This document shows, piece after piece, positions 10,726 through 19,793 of a DNA stretch of 64,000 bases. Both the position numbers and the translations under genes were made by a program. Source of the DNA: Caballeronia telluris. Lineage in GTDB: Bacteria > Pseudomonadota > Gammaproteobacteria > Burkholderiales > Burkholderiaceae. The notes under the pieces are model-generated. The model saw only the letters and a program-made list of their open reading frames with translations. It did not search any database and was not told the DNA's origin. Numbering within the stretch: position 1 is the stretch's first letter; every line of letters starts with the position of its first letter. Where the stretch lies: contig NZ_FCNZ02000010.1 of the NCBI RefSeq assembly GCF_001544495.1, forward strand, positions 168,968 to 232,967, written 5' to 3'.

Positions 10726-11217
10726 ATGAGGACGCTGCGTTTCTTGCAATTCTTTTTCAGGCGAATTTTTATGTCCTTCCCGAAAAAGCGTAAGCGCGTG
10801 AAGGCCGACGGGGACGAGTCGTTTCTCGCCGTGCTTCGTCATTTCAAGGCGTTCGGTCAACTCGACACGAAGATCGCGCGCGCCCGCGCCCAGGACGAAC
10901 CCGTGCTCTATGCACACGTTCTGCCCGGGCTCGACGTGCTGCTGTGCAGTGTGCGCGGCGCGCAGCCGCCCTATCCCGCCACCGAGGAACTGCACCGGCG
11001 CTGCATCGAATCCATCACCAATGCGCTCGAACAGCCGCTCGACGGTCTAGAGAACGGCGGCTACTGGTACGAGGCCAACGGCTTCGGTTTCCTCGTCTTC
11101 GCAAGCCGCGCCCGTTCGCAGATCCTGAGCGAATTCGGTGCATCGGCAACGACCCGCACGCGTCGCGGCACGCGCCGGCAGGATGCGGGCGACGCGGCAT
11201 CGCGGCCGCTGCGCTGA
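10726..11217 (+). CDS. Unrecognised 163-residue protein
   Basis: I do not recognise a family. The protein begins with a basic, Phe-rich stretch (MRTLRFLQFFFRRIF), then a Lys/Arg cluster (KKRKRVK). A mixed alpha/beta-looking middle follows, including YPATEELHRRCIESITNAL and GGYWYEANGFGFLVFASR, and the tail is Arg/Thr-rich. ATG 10726 is preceded by GGGAG at 8-base spacing; ATG 10771 (MSFPKKRKRV) is a reasonable alternative that would remove the hydrophobic-basic start. Codon use resembles its neighbours. It stands alone between mscL and the dodecin gene, and a weak hairpin at 11231-11259 may end its transcript. Confidence 0.6.
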   Translation: MRTLRFLQFFFRRIFMSFPKKRKRVKADGDESFLAVLRHFKAFGQLDTKIARARAQDEPVLYAHVLPGLDVLLCSVRGAQPPYPATEELHRRCIESITNALEQPLDGLENGGYWYEANGFGFLVFASRARSQILSEFGASATTRTRRGTRRQDAGDAASRPLR

Positions 11218-11571
11218 GCGCCATCGCACGGTCGCCTGGCGTGCTGGCGTCCAGGCGACTTCAACACTTCAATTACCGCCGACAAATCGTCTTCGGAACA
11301 CGCCGCGTCTTGCGACGCGGCCTAAACCGTGAGCGATCGCGTCGGTGTCAATTCGAAGCGTGCAAAGCGTTGCAGTCTCAGCGCATCCCTGCGGCCCGGT
11401 CCGCCAAATCCTCTCTTCACCGTCGCTCGTTCGTGTCCTTTAATTGAGTTCACGCACGCCGCACGCCGATCCCCGAAGCACGGTCAGCAAATCCGTGGCG
11501 CACGCCTTGCTGCTGCACCGTTGCATATTCACCAATGCAACGTCAATCCGCTTCATTCCAAGGAGAAAACC
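11218..11571. other. Intergenic region before the dodecin gene
   Basis: No gene is evident in 354 bases. Two hairpins are visible: GTCGCCTGG/CCAGGCGAC at 11231-11259 and GCCGCGTC/GACGCGGC near 11304-11323. Neither has a strong T-tract. The rest should hold the dodecin promoter. Confidence 0.45.
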
Positions 11572-11781
11572 ATGTCGGAACACGTCTACAAGATGATCGA
11601 ACTCACCGGCTCCTCGACCCAGTCGAGCGACGATGCCGTGCGTGTCGCGCTGACGAAGGCGGCCAAGACGCTGCGTAACATGCACTGGTTCGAAGTACTG
11701 GAAACGCGCGGGCATATCGAGGAAGGCAAGGTGCTGCACTGGCAGGTCACGCTGAAGGTGGGGCTGCGGCTCGAGGACTGA
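11572..11781 (+). CDS. Dodecin, flavin-binding storage protein
   Basis: A 69-residue dodecin. These proteins assemble into hollow dodecamers that bind flavins or related compounds and buffer free flavin in the cytoplasm. The family pattern is clear: [21 protein letters not shown], then a helix ([19 protein letters not shown]) carrying the aromatic Trp that stacks on the ligand, and the terminal strands [25 protein letters not shown] precedes ATG 11572. A strong terminator lies 20 bases after the stop, so the transcript is probably monocistronic. Confidence 0.93.
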   Translation: MSEHVYKMIELTGSSTQSSDDAVRVALTKAAKTLRNMHWFEVLETRGHIEEGKVLHWQVTLKVGLRLED

Positions 11782-11803
11782 AATCAGGCGTGACGCTCAT
11801 GTG

Positions 11804-11837
11804 AAAAGGCCGCGCTTTTCGCGAAGCGCGGCCTTTC
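11804..11837. terminator. Bidirectional terminator, dodecin / BMP importer operon
   Basis: AAAGGCCGCGCTT (11805-11817) and AAGCGCGGCCTTT (11824-11836) form a perfect 13-bp stem, flanked by A on one side and T on the other. It can end both the rightward dodecin transcript and the leftward importer operon. Confidence 0.85.
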
Positions 11838-11886
11838 GTTTGGGTGCTGCACCGGCGGCCGGCCGTCGAAGCCCGGCCGCACGCAC

Positions 11887-12981
11887 TTACTTCGGCAACG
11901 ACCCGTCCACGCCTTCCACGTACCAGTTGATGCGCTGCAGTTCCGGATCGGTGAGCGTCTTGCCCGCCGCAACCTTCTCCGCGCCCGACTGATCCTTGAT
12001 CGGACCGGCAAACACGTCCCACTTGCCGCCGTGCAGTTCTTCACGCTTCGCGGCAACCGCCTGCATCGCCTTCGCGGGGATCGCCGTGCTGTTCAGGTCT
12101 TCGAGGTCCACTGCCTTCTGCGGCATCCCGAGCCACACCGGATCGTTCTTCCACTTGCCATCGAGCACTTGCTGGATCACCGCGTTGTAATACACGCCCC
12201 AGTGCGCGACGACCGAGCCCAGATGCGCGCTCGGGCCGAACTTCTTCATGTTCGAATCCCAGCCGAACGCGAAAACCTTCTTTTCCGCAGCCGTCGCGAG
12301 CGTCGCATTCGAGTCGGTGTTCTGCAGCAGCACGTCGGCGCCCTGGCCGATGAGCGTCTCGGCGGCCTGCTTTTCCTTGCCCGGATCGAACCAGCTGTTG
12401 ATCCAGATGACCTTCGTGTGGATCTTCGGATTCACCGAACGCGCGCCCATCGTGTACGCGTTGATGTTGCGGATCACTTCGGGAATCGGCACCGATGCCA
12501 CGAAGCCGAGCGTGTTGGTCTTCGTCACGTAGCCCGCCGCGACGCCCGCGAGGTACGCGCCCTGGTACATGCGCACGTCGTAGGTGCCGAAGTTCTTCGC
12601 CTTCTTGAAGCCGGTGGCCGTCAGGAAGATCGTGTCCGGGAAGTCCTTCGCCACTTTCAACTGGAAGTCCTGATAACCGAAGCTCGTACCGAAAATGACC
12701 TTGTTGCCCTTGTTCGCGAGATCGCGGAACACGCGCTCCGAATCCGCCGATTCCGGCACGTTCTCGACGCGCGCGATCTTCACCTTGCTGCCGAACTTCG
12801 CCTCGGCTTCCTTGCTGCCGGCGTCGTGCGCGAACGTCCAGCCCGCGTCGCCGGGATTGCCCAGATAGACGAACGCGATGCCCGGCGCGTCGGCCGCGCG
12901 GGCGCTCGCTGCCGCAAGCGTGGCGGACAGCGCGACTGCGGTGGACGCAGCCGTCAGCGCGTTCAGCCATGATTTCTTCAT
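11887..12981 (-). CDS. BMP-family ABC transporter substrate-binding protein
   Basis: The periplasmic receptor of the importer encoded upstream of it on this strand. It belongs to the BMP (basic membrane protein/PnrA) family, whose known members bind purine nucleosides or related compounds. The 364-residue protein has a Sec signal peptide (about 1-30, ending SARAA) without a lipobox cysteine. The mature part starts APGIAFVYLGNPGDAGWTF and includes VIFGTSFGYQDF and VFAFGWDSNMKKFG, typical of the fold. GGAGAAT precedes ATG 12981. It is the last gene of the operon. A nucleoside or purine base is the likely ligand, given the deaminase and urate pathway genes nearby; that is inference. Confidence 0.88.
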   Translation of the reverse strand: MKKSWLNALTAASTAVALSATLAAASARAADAPGIAFVYLGNPGDAGWTFAHDAGSKEAEAKFGSKVKIARVENVPESADSERVFRDLANKGNKVIFGTSFGYQDFQLKVAKDFPDTIFLTATGFKKAKNFGTYDVRMYQGAYLAGVAAGYVTKTNTLGFVASVPIPEVIRNINAYTMGARSVNPKIHTKVIWINSWFDPGKEKQAAETLIGQGADVLLQNTDSNATLATAAEKKVFAFGWDSNMKKFGPSAHLGSVVAHWGVYYNAVIQQVLDGKWKNDPVWLGMPQKAVDLEDLNSTAIPAKAMQAVAAKREELHGGKWDVFAGPIKDQSGAEKVAAGKTLTDPELQRINWYVEGVDGSLPK

Positions 12982-13123
12982 TGTGATTCTCCTGGTCGAT
13001 GTTGTTTGTGAAAAGCCGGATGGGTTCGAGACGCCGTGCGTCAGTTTCGTCTGTCAAAAATGGGAGCGGAGCCCGAAGCGCCGCGCGTGCAGCCGATGTA
13101 CAACACCGGCTGCAAACGCCCGC

Positions 13124-14053
13124 TTAGCTCGCCGCGAGGAACGGCTTACCGAGCGACGCCGGCGCGTTCAGCTTGATCGTGTTCGGATTGCGCGAGATGA
13201 GGACCAGCACGACGATCGTCGCGATATACGGCAGCATCGCGAGGAACTGCGTCGGCACGGGCACGCCGATCGCCTGCGCGTAGAACTGCAGCGCCATCAC
13301 CGCGCCGAAGAGCAACGCGCCGATCATGAGGCGCCCCGGACGCCACGTCGCGAACACGACGAGCGCCAGCGCGATCCAGCCGCGTCCCGAGGTCAGTTGC
13401 TCCTGCCAGATATGCAGATAGACGATGGAGTAGTAGCCGCCGCCGATGCCCGCCATCGCGCCACCGAAGAGCGTCGCGCCGTAGCGAACGCCGACGACCG
13501 GAAAGCCCACCGAATGCGCGACCGCCGGTGATTCGCCGACCGAGCGCAGCACGAGCCCCGCGCGCGTGCGGTACAGGAACCAGCCGATCACGCCGAACAT
13601 GATGAACGCGAGATAGCCGAGCGGCGTCAGCGTGAAGAACGCCGGCCCGAGCACCGGGATCGACGCGAGGCCGGGAATCGGCATCACCTCGATCGACGCG
13701 CGCACCGCCGCCGACGTGTACGGCTTGCCGATGTAAGCGGAAAAGCCGATGCCGAAAATCGTGAGCGAGAGGCCCGTCGCGACCTGATTGGCGAGCATCG
13801 TGATCGTGAGAAAGCCGAACAGCAGCGACATCGCGAGCCCGGCGAGCATCGACGCGCCGATGCCGAGCCACGGATTGCCCGTGATCGCGGTGACCGCGTA
13901 GCCGCTGACCGCGCCCATCAGCATCATCCCTTCGACGCCGAGATTGAGCACGCCCGACTTCTCGGCGACGAGTTCGCCCGCGCCCGCGAACATCAGCGGA
14001 ATCGCCGCGACGACCGCGCTCGACGCGAGCGTGCTGGCCTGGTTGATATCCAT
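13124..14053 (-). CDS. ABC transporter permease (BMP-linked, second subunit)
   Basis: A 309-residue integral membrane protein of the BPD_transp_2 family, homologous to the permeases of nucleoside importers such as Bacillus NupQ/YufQ. It opens MDINQASTLASSAVVAAIPLMFAGAGELVAEKSGVLNLGVEGMML; the EKSGVLNLGVEG motif is diagnostic. About eight to ten hydrophobic segments follow. It would form the membrane channel with the neighbouring larger permease. The start lies 19 bases after that permease's stop, so the two are cotranscribed. Confidence 0.9.
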   Translation of the reverse strand: MDINQASTLASSAVVAAIPLMFAGAGELVAEKSGVLNLGVEGMMLMGAVSGYAVTAITGNPWLGIGASMLAGLAMSLLFGFLTITMLANQVATGLSLTIFGIGFSAYIGKPYTSAAVRASIEVMPIPGLASIPVLGPAFFTLTPLGYLAFIMFGVIGWFLYRTRAGLVLRSVGESPAVAHSVGFPVVGVRYGATLFGGAMAGIGGGYYSIVYLHIWQEQLTSGRGWIALALVVFATWRPGRLMIGALLFGAVMALQFYAQAIGVPVPTQFLAMLPYIATIVVLVLISRNPNTIKLNAPASLGKPFLAAS

Positions 14054-14072
14054 CTCGTGAGTCCTTCGAAAT

Positions 14073-15185
14073 TCAGGAGTGCGCCGCGTGATGGGCCGAT
14101 ACCCGGCGCCGCACGCGATAGTTGACGAAGAGATCGGCGCCGAGCAGGCAGAACAGCAACAGGCCCTGGAACACGCCCGCGAGCGCCTGCGGCAGTTGCA
14201 GCGACGTCTGCACCGCTTCGCCGCCGAGATACAGGAGCGCCATCAGCAAGCTCGCCAGCACGATCCCAAGCGGATGCAGCCGTCCGACGAACACCACGAT
14301 GATCGCCGTGAAGCCGTATCCCGGCGACCAGCCTGCCTGCAACTGGCCGATCGGCCCCGCCACTTCGCCCATCCCCGCGAGACCCGCGAGGCCGCCCGAG
14401 AGCAGGAGCGAGGTCCAGATCGTTTTCTTGTCGGAGAAGCCCGCGTAGCGCGCGGCGAGCGGCGCCAGTCCGCCCACGTTCATCCGGTAGCCCGCGAAGC
14501 TCTTTCTCATGAACACCCAGACGAGCGGAATCGCGATCGCCGTCAGGAACACCGACGCGTTGATCCGCGTGCCCTTCAGCCACGCCCAGTGCCAGTCGCC
14601 GTAGAGACGCGGAAAGAGCGCGTCGTCGACGAACATCGCGGAGATCGGGAAGTTCATGCCTTCGGGATCGCGCCACGGGCCGCTCACGAGATAGATCAGC
14701 AACTGCGTCGCGACGTAGGTGAGCATCAGGCTCGTCAGGATTTCGTTCGTGTTGAAGCGGCTCTTGAGCAGCGCGGGAATCGCCGCCCACGCCATCCCGC
14801 CGACGACGCCGCCCAGCATCATCAGCGGCAGCGTCCACCAGCCGGAGGCGTCGCCGAGATGGATCGCGATGCCGCCCGCGACGATCCCGCCGAGCAGCAT
14901 CTGCCCTTCCGCGCCGATGTTCCACACGTTCGCGCGATAGCCGACCGCGAGCCCGAGGGCGATCAGGCAAAGCGGCGACGCCTTCAGCACGAGCTCGGAC
15001 CAGCCGTTCACGTTCGAGAGCGGCTCGACGAAGAACGCGTGCATCGCGCGCCACGGGTCCTGCCCGACGAGGCTGAAAATCAGGAAGCCGATGACGAGCG
15101 TCGCCACCGCCGCCACGAGCGGAACGGCAAGCTGCATCGCGCGGGACGGCGTCGGGCGCGCTTCGAGTCGGTAGGGAAAGATCAT
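14073..15185 (-). CDS. ABC transporter permease (BMP-linked, first subunit)
   Basis: A 370-residue membrane protein, the larger permease of the BMP-type importer (NupP/YufP-like). After a short basic N-terminus (MIFPYRLEARPTPSRAMQL) a first membrane helix and a periplasmic loop (FFVEPLSNVNGWSELV) precede the family motif YRANVWNIGAEGQMLLGG. RFNTNEILTSLMLTYVA comes next, and several C-terminal helices end LFVNYRVRRRV. ATG 15185 begins 5 bases after the ATPase stop; the frame continues upstream through the ATPase gene, but that part is non-coding shadow. Confidence 0.9.
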   Translation of the reverse strand: MIFPYRLEARPTPSRAMQLAVPLVAAVATLVIGFLIFSLVGQDPWRAMHAFFVEPLSNVNGWSELVLKASPLCLIALGLAVGYRANVWNIGAEGQMLLGGIVAGGIAIHLGDASGWWTLPLMMLGGVVGGMAWAAIPALLKSRFNTNEILTSLMLTYVATQLLIYLVSGPWRDPEGMNFPISAMFVDDALFPRLYGDWHWAWLKGTRINASVFLTAIAIPLVWVFMRKSFAGYRMNVGGLAPLAARYAGFSDKKTIWTSLLLSGGLAGLAGMGEVAGPIGQLQAGWSPGYGFTAIIVVFVGRLHPLGIVLASLLMALLYLGGEAVQTSLQLPQALAGVFQGLLLFCLLGADLFVNYRVRRRVSAHHAAHS

Positions 15186-15190
15186 CGTCG

Positions 15191-16762
15191 TTACTTGTTG
15201 ATTGAGTCGATGGCGGCGGGCTCGGCGCGCTTGCCGTCGAAAAGTCCTGCCATGAAGAGGCCGATTTCTTCCGCGTTGGTCTCGCCCGTCGCGCGCACCG
15301 GCGAGAGCTTGCCGCGCGCGAGCACGGCGAGCCGGTCGCAGATGTCGAAGAGTTCTTCCAGTTCCTCGGAGATCACGAGGATCGCGACGCCGCGCGCCGC
15401 GAGGTCGAGCAACTGCTGGCGGATGAACGCAGCCGCGCCGACGTCGACGCCCCAGGTCGGCTGCGCGACGACCAGCACCTTCGGCTCCTGCAGAATCTCG
15501 CGCCCGACGATGAATTTCTGCAGATTGCCGCCCGACAGGCTCTGCGCGAGCGCGCCGTTGCCGCCGCAGCGCACGTCGAACGATTTGATGCAGCGGTCGG
15601 CGAACGCGCGCACGGCCTTCGTGCTGATCCAGCCGCCCTTCACCATGTTCTCGCGATACGCGGTCAAGAGGCCGTTTTCGGCCAGCGACATCGCCGGCAC
15701 CGCGCCGCGTCCGAGCCGCTCTTCCGGCACGAAGGCGAAGCCGAGCGAGCGGCGCGCGCCGGCCGACAGGCGCGCGGCGGGCTTGCCGCAGATCGTGACG
15801 GCGTCGGCGGCGACGTGCCGGTCGCGGATTTCGCCCGAAAGCGACGCGAGCAGTTCCGCCTGGCCGTTGCCCGACACGCCCGCGATCCCGAAGATTTCTC
15901 CGGCTTTCACGGCGAACGAGACGTTGTCGAGCGACGTGCCGAACGGATCGGGACTCGCCACCGACAGACCCTTCACGACGAGCCGCGCGTCGCCCGGCGT
16001 GTGGGCGCGCCGCGTGTAGCCGGGCAGCGAATGCCCGACCATCAGTTGCGCGAGCGACGCGTGCGTTTCCTTCCTCGGATCGACGCTGCCCGTCACGCGG
16101 CCGCCGCGCATCACGGTCGCGGTTTCGCAGAGCGCCTGGATTTCGTCGAGCTTGTGGCTGATATAGAGAATGCTGCAGCCCTCCGACGCGAGCCGCCGAA
16201 GCACCGTAAAGAGCTTCTTGACCGCCTGCGGCGTGAGCACGGAAGTCGGTTCGTCCATGATGAGCAGACGCGGATTCTGCAACAGGCACCGCACGATTTC
16301 GACCCGCTGCCGCTCGCCGACCGTGAGGCTATGGACGTGCCGCTGCGGATCGACGTCGAGCCCATAATCCGCCGACACCTCGCGGATGCGCTTGGCGAGC
16401 GTCTTCAGGTCGTACTTGTCGTCGAGCGCGAGCGCGATGTTTTCGCCGACCGTCAGCGTCTCGAACAGCGAAAAGTGCTGGAACACCATGCCGATGCCGA
16501 GCTTGCGCGCGGCCGCCGGGCTGCCGATTTCGACGGGCTGCCCCTCCCAGCGGATCTCGCCTTCGTCCGGCCGCACGGCGCCGTAGATGATCTTCATCAG
16601 CGTCGACTTGCCCGCGCCGTTTTCGCCCAGCACGGCGTGAATCTCGCCGGGCATGACGACGAGCGTGACGTCGTCGTTGGCCTTGACGGCCGGGTACTGC
16701 TTGCTGATGCCGGTGAGCGAAAGACGCGGCGGCGGATTGGAGGTGGAGGTAGCGTCGCCCAT
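15191..16762 (-). CDS. ABC transporter double ATPase (BMP-linked)
   Basis: A 523-residue protein with two ABC cassettes, the energising subunit of the nucleoside-type importer (NupO/YufO-like). Cassette 1 has Walker A GENGAGKST (46-54), a changed signature LTVGERQR and Walker B LLIMDEP. Cassette 2 has a degenerate Walker A (GVSGNGQAE) but an intact LSGGNLQK signature. This asymmetry is normal for the ribose/nucleoside class and means ATP hydrolysis probably occurs at one composite site. It is the first gene of the operon, divergent from the LysR gene with 237 bases between them. Confidence 0.92.
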   Translation of the reverse strand: MGDATSTSNPPPRLSLTGISKQYPAVKANDDVTLVVMPGEIHAVLGENGAGKSTLMKIIYGAVRPDEGEIRWEGQPVEIGSPAAARKLGIGMVFQHFSLFETLTVGENIALALDDKYDLKTLAKRIREVSADYGLDVDPQRHVHSLTVGERQRVEIVRCLLQNPRLLIMDEPTSVLTPQAVKKLFTVLRRLASEGCSILYISHKLDEIQALCETATVMRGGRVTGSVDPRKETHASLAQLMVGHSLPGYTRRAHTPGDARLVVKGLSVASPDPFGTSLDNVSFAVKAGEIFGIAGVSGNGQAELLASLSGEIRDRHVAADAVTICGKPAARLSAGARRSLGFAFVPEERLGRGAVPAMSLAENGLLTAYRENMVKGGWISTKAVRAFADRCIKSFDVRCGGNGALAQSLSGGNLQKFIVGREILQEPKVLVVAQPTWGVDVGAAAFIRQQLLDLAARGVAILVISEELEELFDICDRLAVLARGKLSPVRATGETNAEEIGLFMAGLFDGKRAEPAAIDSINK

Positions 16763-16919
16763 GAGATCAGAAAGTGCGCAATGCCGTGATTCGAAAGGCC
16801 GGTTCGCCCAGGAGGCAAACCGGACCGCGGGCAGAAGATACCGAATTCGACGCCATCCGTCGATAACTCAAAAAAGCCGGGGACACCTCGCCAAGCCAGT
16901 GTTTGCGGGTAAGCCCACC

Positions 16920-16955
16920 TTGACGCAATCTTTGTGTCATATTAAAAATGATATG
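16920..16955 (+). promoter_or_regulatory. Candidate lysR promoter with overlapping dyad
   Basis: TTGACG (16920-16925) and TAAAAA (16943-16948) are spaced by 17 bases, in line with a sigma-70 promoter for the LysR gene. A dyad CATAT-N8-ATATG (16938-16955) overlaps the -10 region and could be the LysR binding site, acting on both divergent transcripts. This is a prediction from sequence alone. Confidence 0.45.
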
Positions 16956-16999
16956 GTCCACACCGTTGTCGATCAGCCAGAACATATACCGGAGATAAC

Positions 17000-17932
17000 A
17001 TGAGTCAGCAGCGCGAGGCGATCGATACCTATTTATTGCGCGTCTTGCACACCTTGCTGATGGAGCGCAGCGTCACGCGCGCGGCCGTCAAGCTGAACCA
17101 GTCGCAACCTGCCATCAGCGCGGCGCTCAGGCGTTTGCGCGACATCACCGGCGATCCCCTTCTCGTGCGCGGCAAGTCCGGCATGGTGCCGACGGAATAC
17201 GGCCTGCGCCTGCTCGAACCGACCCAGAACGCGCTGCGCGAAATCGAGCGCATCAAGGTCCAGCAGCACAACTTCGATCCGGCGACCTCCGTGCGGTGCT
17301 ATCGCATCGGCTGTCCCGACTACCTGAACGTGCTCTTCGTGCCGACGGTCGTCGAGCGCTTTCGCATCGCCGCGCCCAACGCCACGCTCGAATTCCATTC
17401 GCTCGGCCCCGCGTTCGACTACGAACTCGCGCTGGAAGACGGCAAGCTCGATATCGTCGTCGGCAACTGGCCGGAGCCGCCGGAGCAGCTGCACCTGTCG
17501 AATCTCTTCGTCGACAAGATCGTGTGTCTCGTTTCCAACACGCATCCGTTCGCGAAACGCGGCGGGCTCACGCTCGACCAGTACCTGAACGCGCCGCATC
17601 TCGCGCCGACGCCCTATTCCGTCGGCCAGCGCGGTGCGATCGACGTGCATCTGGCGCGCGAGCGGTTGAAGCGCCATGTCGTCGTCACGCTGCCTTACTT
17701 CAATCTCGCGCCTTACGTGCTGATCAAGTCCGACCTCGTCTTCACGACGACGCGCCTTTTCGCCGATCACTACGCGCGCTTTTTGCCGCTCGCCGTGGTG
17801 CCGGCGCCGCTCGACTTCCCGCCGATGCAGTACTACCAACTCTGGCACGAGCGCTGTCATTACTCCGACGAAGTGCGCTGGCTGCGCGGGCTCGTCGGCG
17901 AGGCGACGCGCTCGCTCATCGATCAGCCTTGA
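17000..17932 (+). CDS. LysR-family transcriptional regulator
   Basis: A 310-residue LysR-type regulator. The winged helix-turn-helix covers about residues 8-65 (TYLLRVLHTLLMERSVTRAA, QSQPAISAALRRLRD). A linker helix and a periplasmic-binding-protein-like effector domain (about 95-300) follow. The effector domain (YRIGCPDYLNVLFVPTVVERF) is NodD/PA0477-like. GGAGATA lies just before ATG 17000. It is divergent from the BMP importer operon and convergent with the deaminase gene, so its likely targets are the importer and perhaps the deaminase. A purine or nucleoside effector is inferred from context. Confidence 0.9.
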   Translation: MSQQREAIDTYLLRVLHTLLMERSVTRAAVKLNQSQPAISAALRRLRDITGDPLLVRGKSGMVPTEYGLRLLEPTQNALREIERIKVQQHNFDPATSVRCYRIGCPDYLNVLFVPTVVERFRIAAPNATLEFHSLGPAFDYELALEDGKLDIVVGNWPEPPEQLHLSNLFVDKIVCLVSNTHPFAKRGGLTLDQYLNAPHLAPTPYSVGQRGAIDVHLARERLKRHVVVTLPYFNLAPYVLIKSDLVFTTTRLFADHYARFLPLAVVPAPLDFPPMQYYQLWHERCHYSDEVRWLRGLVGEATRSLIDQP

Positions 17933-17972
17933 TTTCCGCCGGCCGCCGCTCATGCGCCGGCCAGCTTTTCGA

Positions 17973-19340
17973 TCAGGCCGCGTTCGCCAGATCGCCCGCG
18001 AGCCGGTTGTGCCGCTCGACCAGCGTTCCGAGTTCGAGCGTGGTCAACCGCCCTTCCCGCACGACGACTTTTCCGTCGATCACGCTCGTCGCCACTTGTG
18101 ACGGCGCGCAGAAGACGAGCGCCGCGACCGGATCGTGCAACGCGCCCGCAAACGTCGCCTGCGACAGATCGAACGACACGAAATCCGCCGCCATGCCGGG
18201 CGCGAGCGCGCCGATATCGTCGCGGCCGAGCACTTTTGCGCCGCCGAGCGTCGCAATTTCGAGCGCTTCGCGCGCGGTCATCGCATCCGGCCCGAAACCG
18301 ACGCGTTGCAGCAAAAGCGCCTGGCGCACTTCGCCGACCATCTGCGCGCCGTCGTTCGACGCCGAGCCGTCGACGCCGATTCCGACCGGCACGCCCGCGT
18401 CGCGCATCGCGCGGATCGGCGCGATGCCGGAGGCGAGCCGCATGTTCGAGCACGGACAATGCGCGACGCCCGTCCCGGTGCGCGCGAACAGGTCGATGCC
18501 CGCGCGGTCCAGTTGAACACAGTGCGCGTGCCACACGTCGTGGCCGACCCAGCCAAGATCCTCGGCGTATTCGGCGGGCGTCATGCCGAACTTCTCACGG
18601 CTGTACGCCACGTCGTTCACGTTTTCGGCCAGATGCGTATGCATCGAGACGCCGTATTGCCGCGCGAGCACCGCCGAATCGCGCATCAGTTCGCGGCTCA
18701 CCGAGAACGGCGAGCACGGCGCGACGACGACCCGCAGCATCGCGTAACGGCCTTCATCGTTATACGTTTCGATCAGGCGCTGCGTATCCTTCAGGATCGC
18801 GTCTTCCTTTTCGACGACCGAATCCGGCGGCAGGCCGCCGTCCTTCTGGCCGACGCTCATGCTGCCGCGCGCCGCGTGAAAGCGCATGCCGATCTCGCGG
18901 GCCGCGGCGATGCTGTCATCCAGCCGGCTGCCGTTCGGGTAGAGGTAGAGATGGTCGCTCGACGTCGTGCAGCCTGAAAGCAGCAGTTCGGCCATCGCCG
19001 TCTGCGTCGATACCGCGATCATCTCGGGCGTCAGGTTCGCCCAGATCCTGTACAGATTCGTGAGCCAGCCGAACAGCTCGGCGTTCTGCGCGGCGGGAAT
19101 CGCGCGCGTCAGGCTCTGATACATGTGGTGATGCGTGTTGACGAGGCCCGGCATCACGAGATGGCCGCGCATGTCGAGGACTTCGTCGGCGGTGTCGGGC
19201 AGTTCGCCCGTCGCGCCGACCGCGACAATCCGGTTTCCTTCGATGAACATGCCGCCGTCGCGAATCTCGCGGCGCGCGCCATCCATCGTGACGAGCACCT
19301 GAGCGTTTTTGACGAGCAGCGTTTTGGCGCGTGGTTCCAT
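17973..19340 (-). CDS. 8-oxoguanine deaminase (amidohydrolase)
   Basis: A 455-residue metal-dependent amidohydrolase of the group that deaminates 8-oxoguanine (to urate) and guanine or isocytosine; atrazine chlorohydrolase is a relative. Ligands seen: HxH at His70/His72 in GLVNTHHHMY, His234/His236 in MHTHLAEN, His271/His273 in WHAHCV, and Asp324 in GVDGSASND. The order and length match the family. The oxidised-base specificity is known for close relatives and fits this context, since its product urate is the substrate of PuuD encoded nearby, but guanine deamination cannot be excluded. ATG 19340 is the only good start. Confidence 0.82.
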   Translation of the reverse strand: MEPRAKTLLVKNAQVLVTMDGARREIRDGGMFIEGNRIVAVGATGELPDTADEVLDMRGHLVMPGLVNTHHHMYQSLTRAIPAAQNAELFGWLTNLYRIWANLTPEMIAVSTQTAMAELLLSGCTTSSDHLYLYPNGSRLDDSIAAAREIGMRFHAARGSMSVGQKDGGLPPDSVVEKEDAILKDTQRLIETYNDEGRYAMLRVVVAPCSPFSVSRELMRDSAVLARQYGVSMHTHLAENVNDVAYSREKFGMTPAEYAEDLGWVGHDVWHAHCVQLDRAGIDLFARTGTGVAHCPCSNMRLASGIAPIRAMRDAGVPVGIGVDGSASNDGAQMVGEVRQALLLQRVGFGPDAMTAREALEIATLGGAKVLGRDDIGALAPGMAADFVSFDLSQATFAGALHDPVAALVFCAPSQVATSVIDGKVVVREGRLTTLELGTLVERHNRLAGDLANAA

Positions 19341-19793
19341 ACGGTCGATCTCCCTATCGGCGGGGACAACAAGGGTGAGAGAAAAGCCCCGGTTACCCAG
19401 CGTCGATCGCCGTCTTCGGGACGCACAGCCGTTCTGCGCGAGGCCTCAATGTCGGTTGCCAAAATCCCGCTGGCAATGTGAACGCCGCCATAGTCGCCTT
19501 CACGCCCCCAATATAGTCGCGAATTTTGGCGCAGGTAGCATCGCCCGGTAGCCGTGACCGTTTGAAGCGCATAACGAACTCCAGATGCTTACGCGCCGCT
19601 GTCATGTGCCGTGGATTATCTTTCCTATCGCGGGCGCACGGCGGCGCGCAAGTTTCTAAAATGCTGTACACGGCGCGCATCTGATCACGCCGACGGGTAT
19701 GTAGCCACTCACGAGTGGAGCCTCGATCCGCCGCCGACGCAGTTGGTTGGATCGATGCGCAGCCGTTCATCGCACAACACAAGGAACATGCGA
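19341..19793. other. Divergent intergenic region deaminase / uraH
   Basis: The 453 bases contain no gene I can support. Promoters for the leftward deaminase and rightward uraH-puuD should be here. A TGTACA palindrome occurs near 19666, but no full operator is clear. Confidence 0.4.

Noticed and set aside
11231..11323. Two hairpins before the dodecin gene as a riboswitch
   Set aside because: Dodecin binds flavin, but the FMN riboswitch core is not seen. The hairpins are simple and lie far from the start codon.
14073..16289. 738-codon minus-strand frame that fuses the ABC permease to upstream sequence
   Set aside because: Only the part from ATG 15185 is permease. The upstream part overlaps the ATPase gene in another frame and has no family similarity, so it is not a fusion protein.
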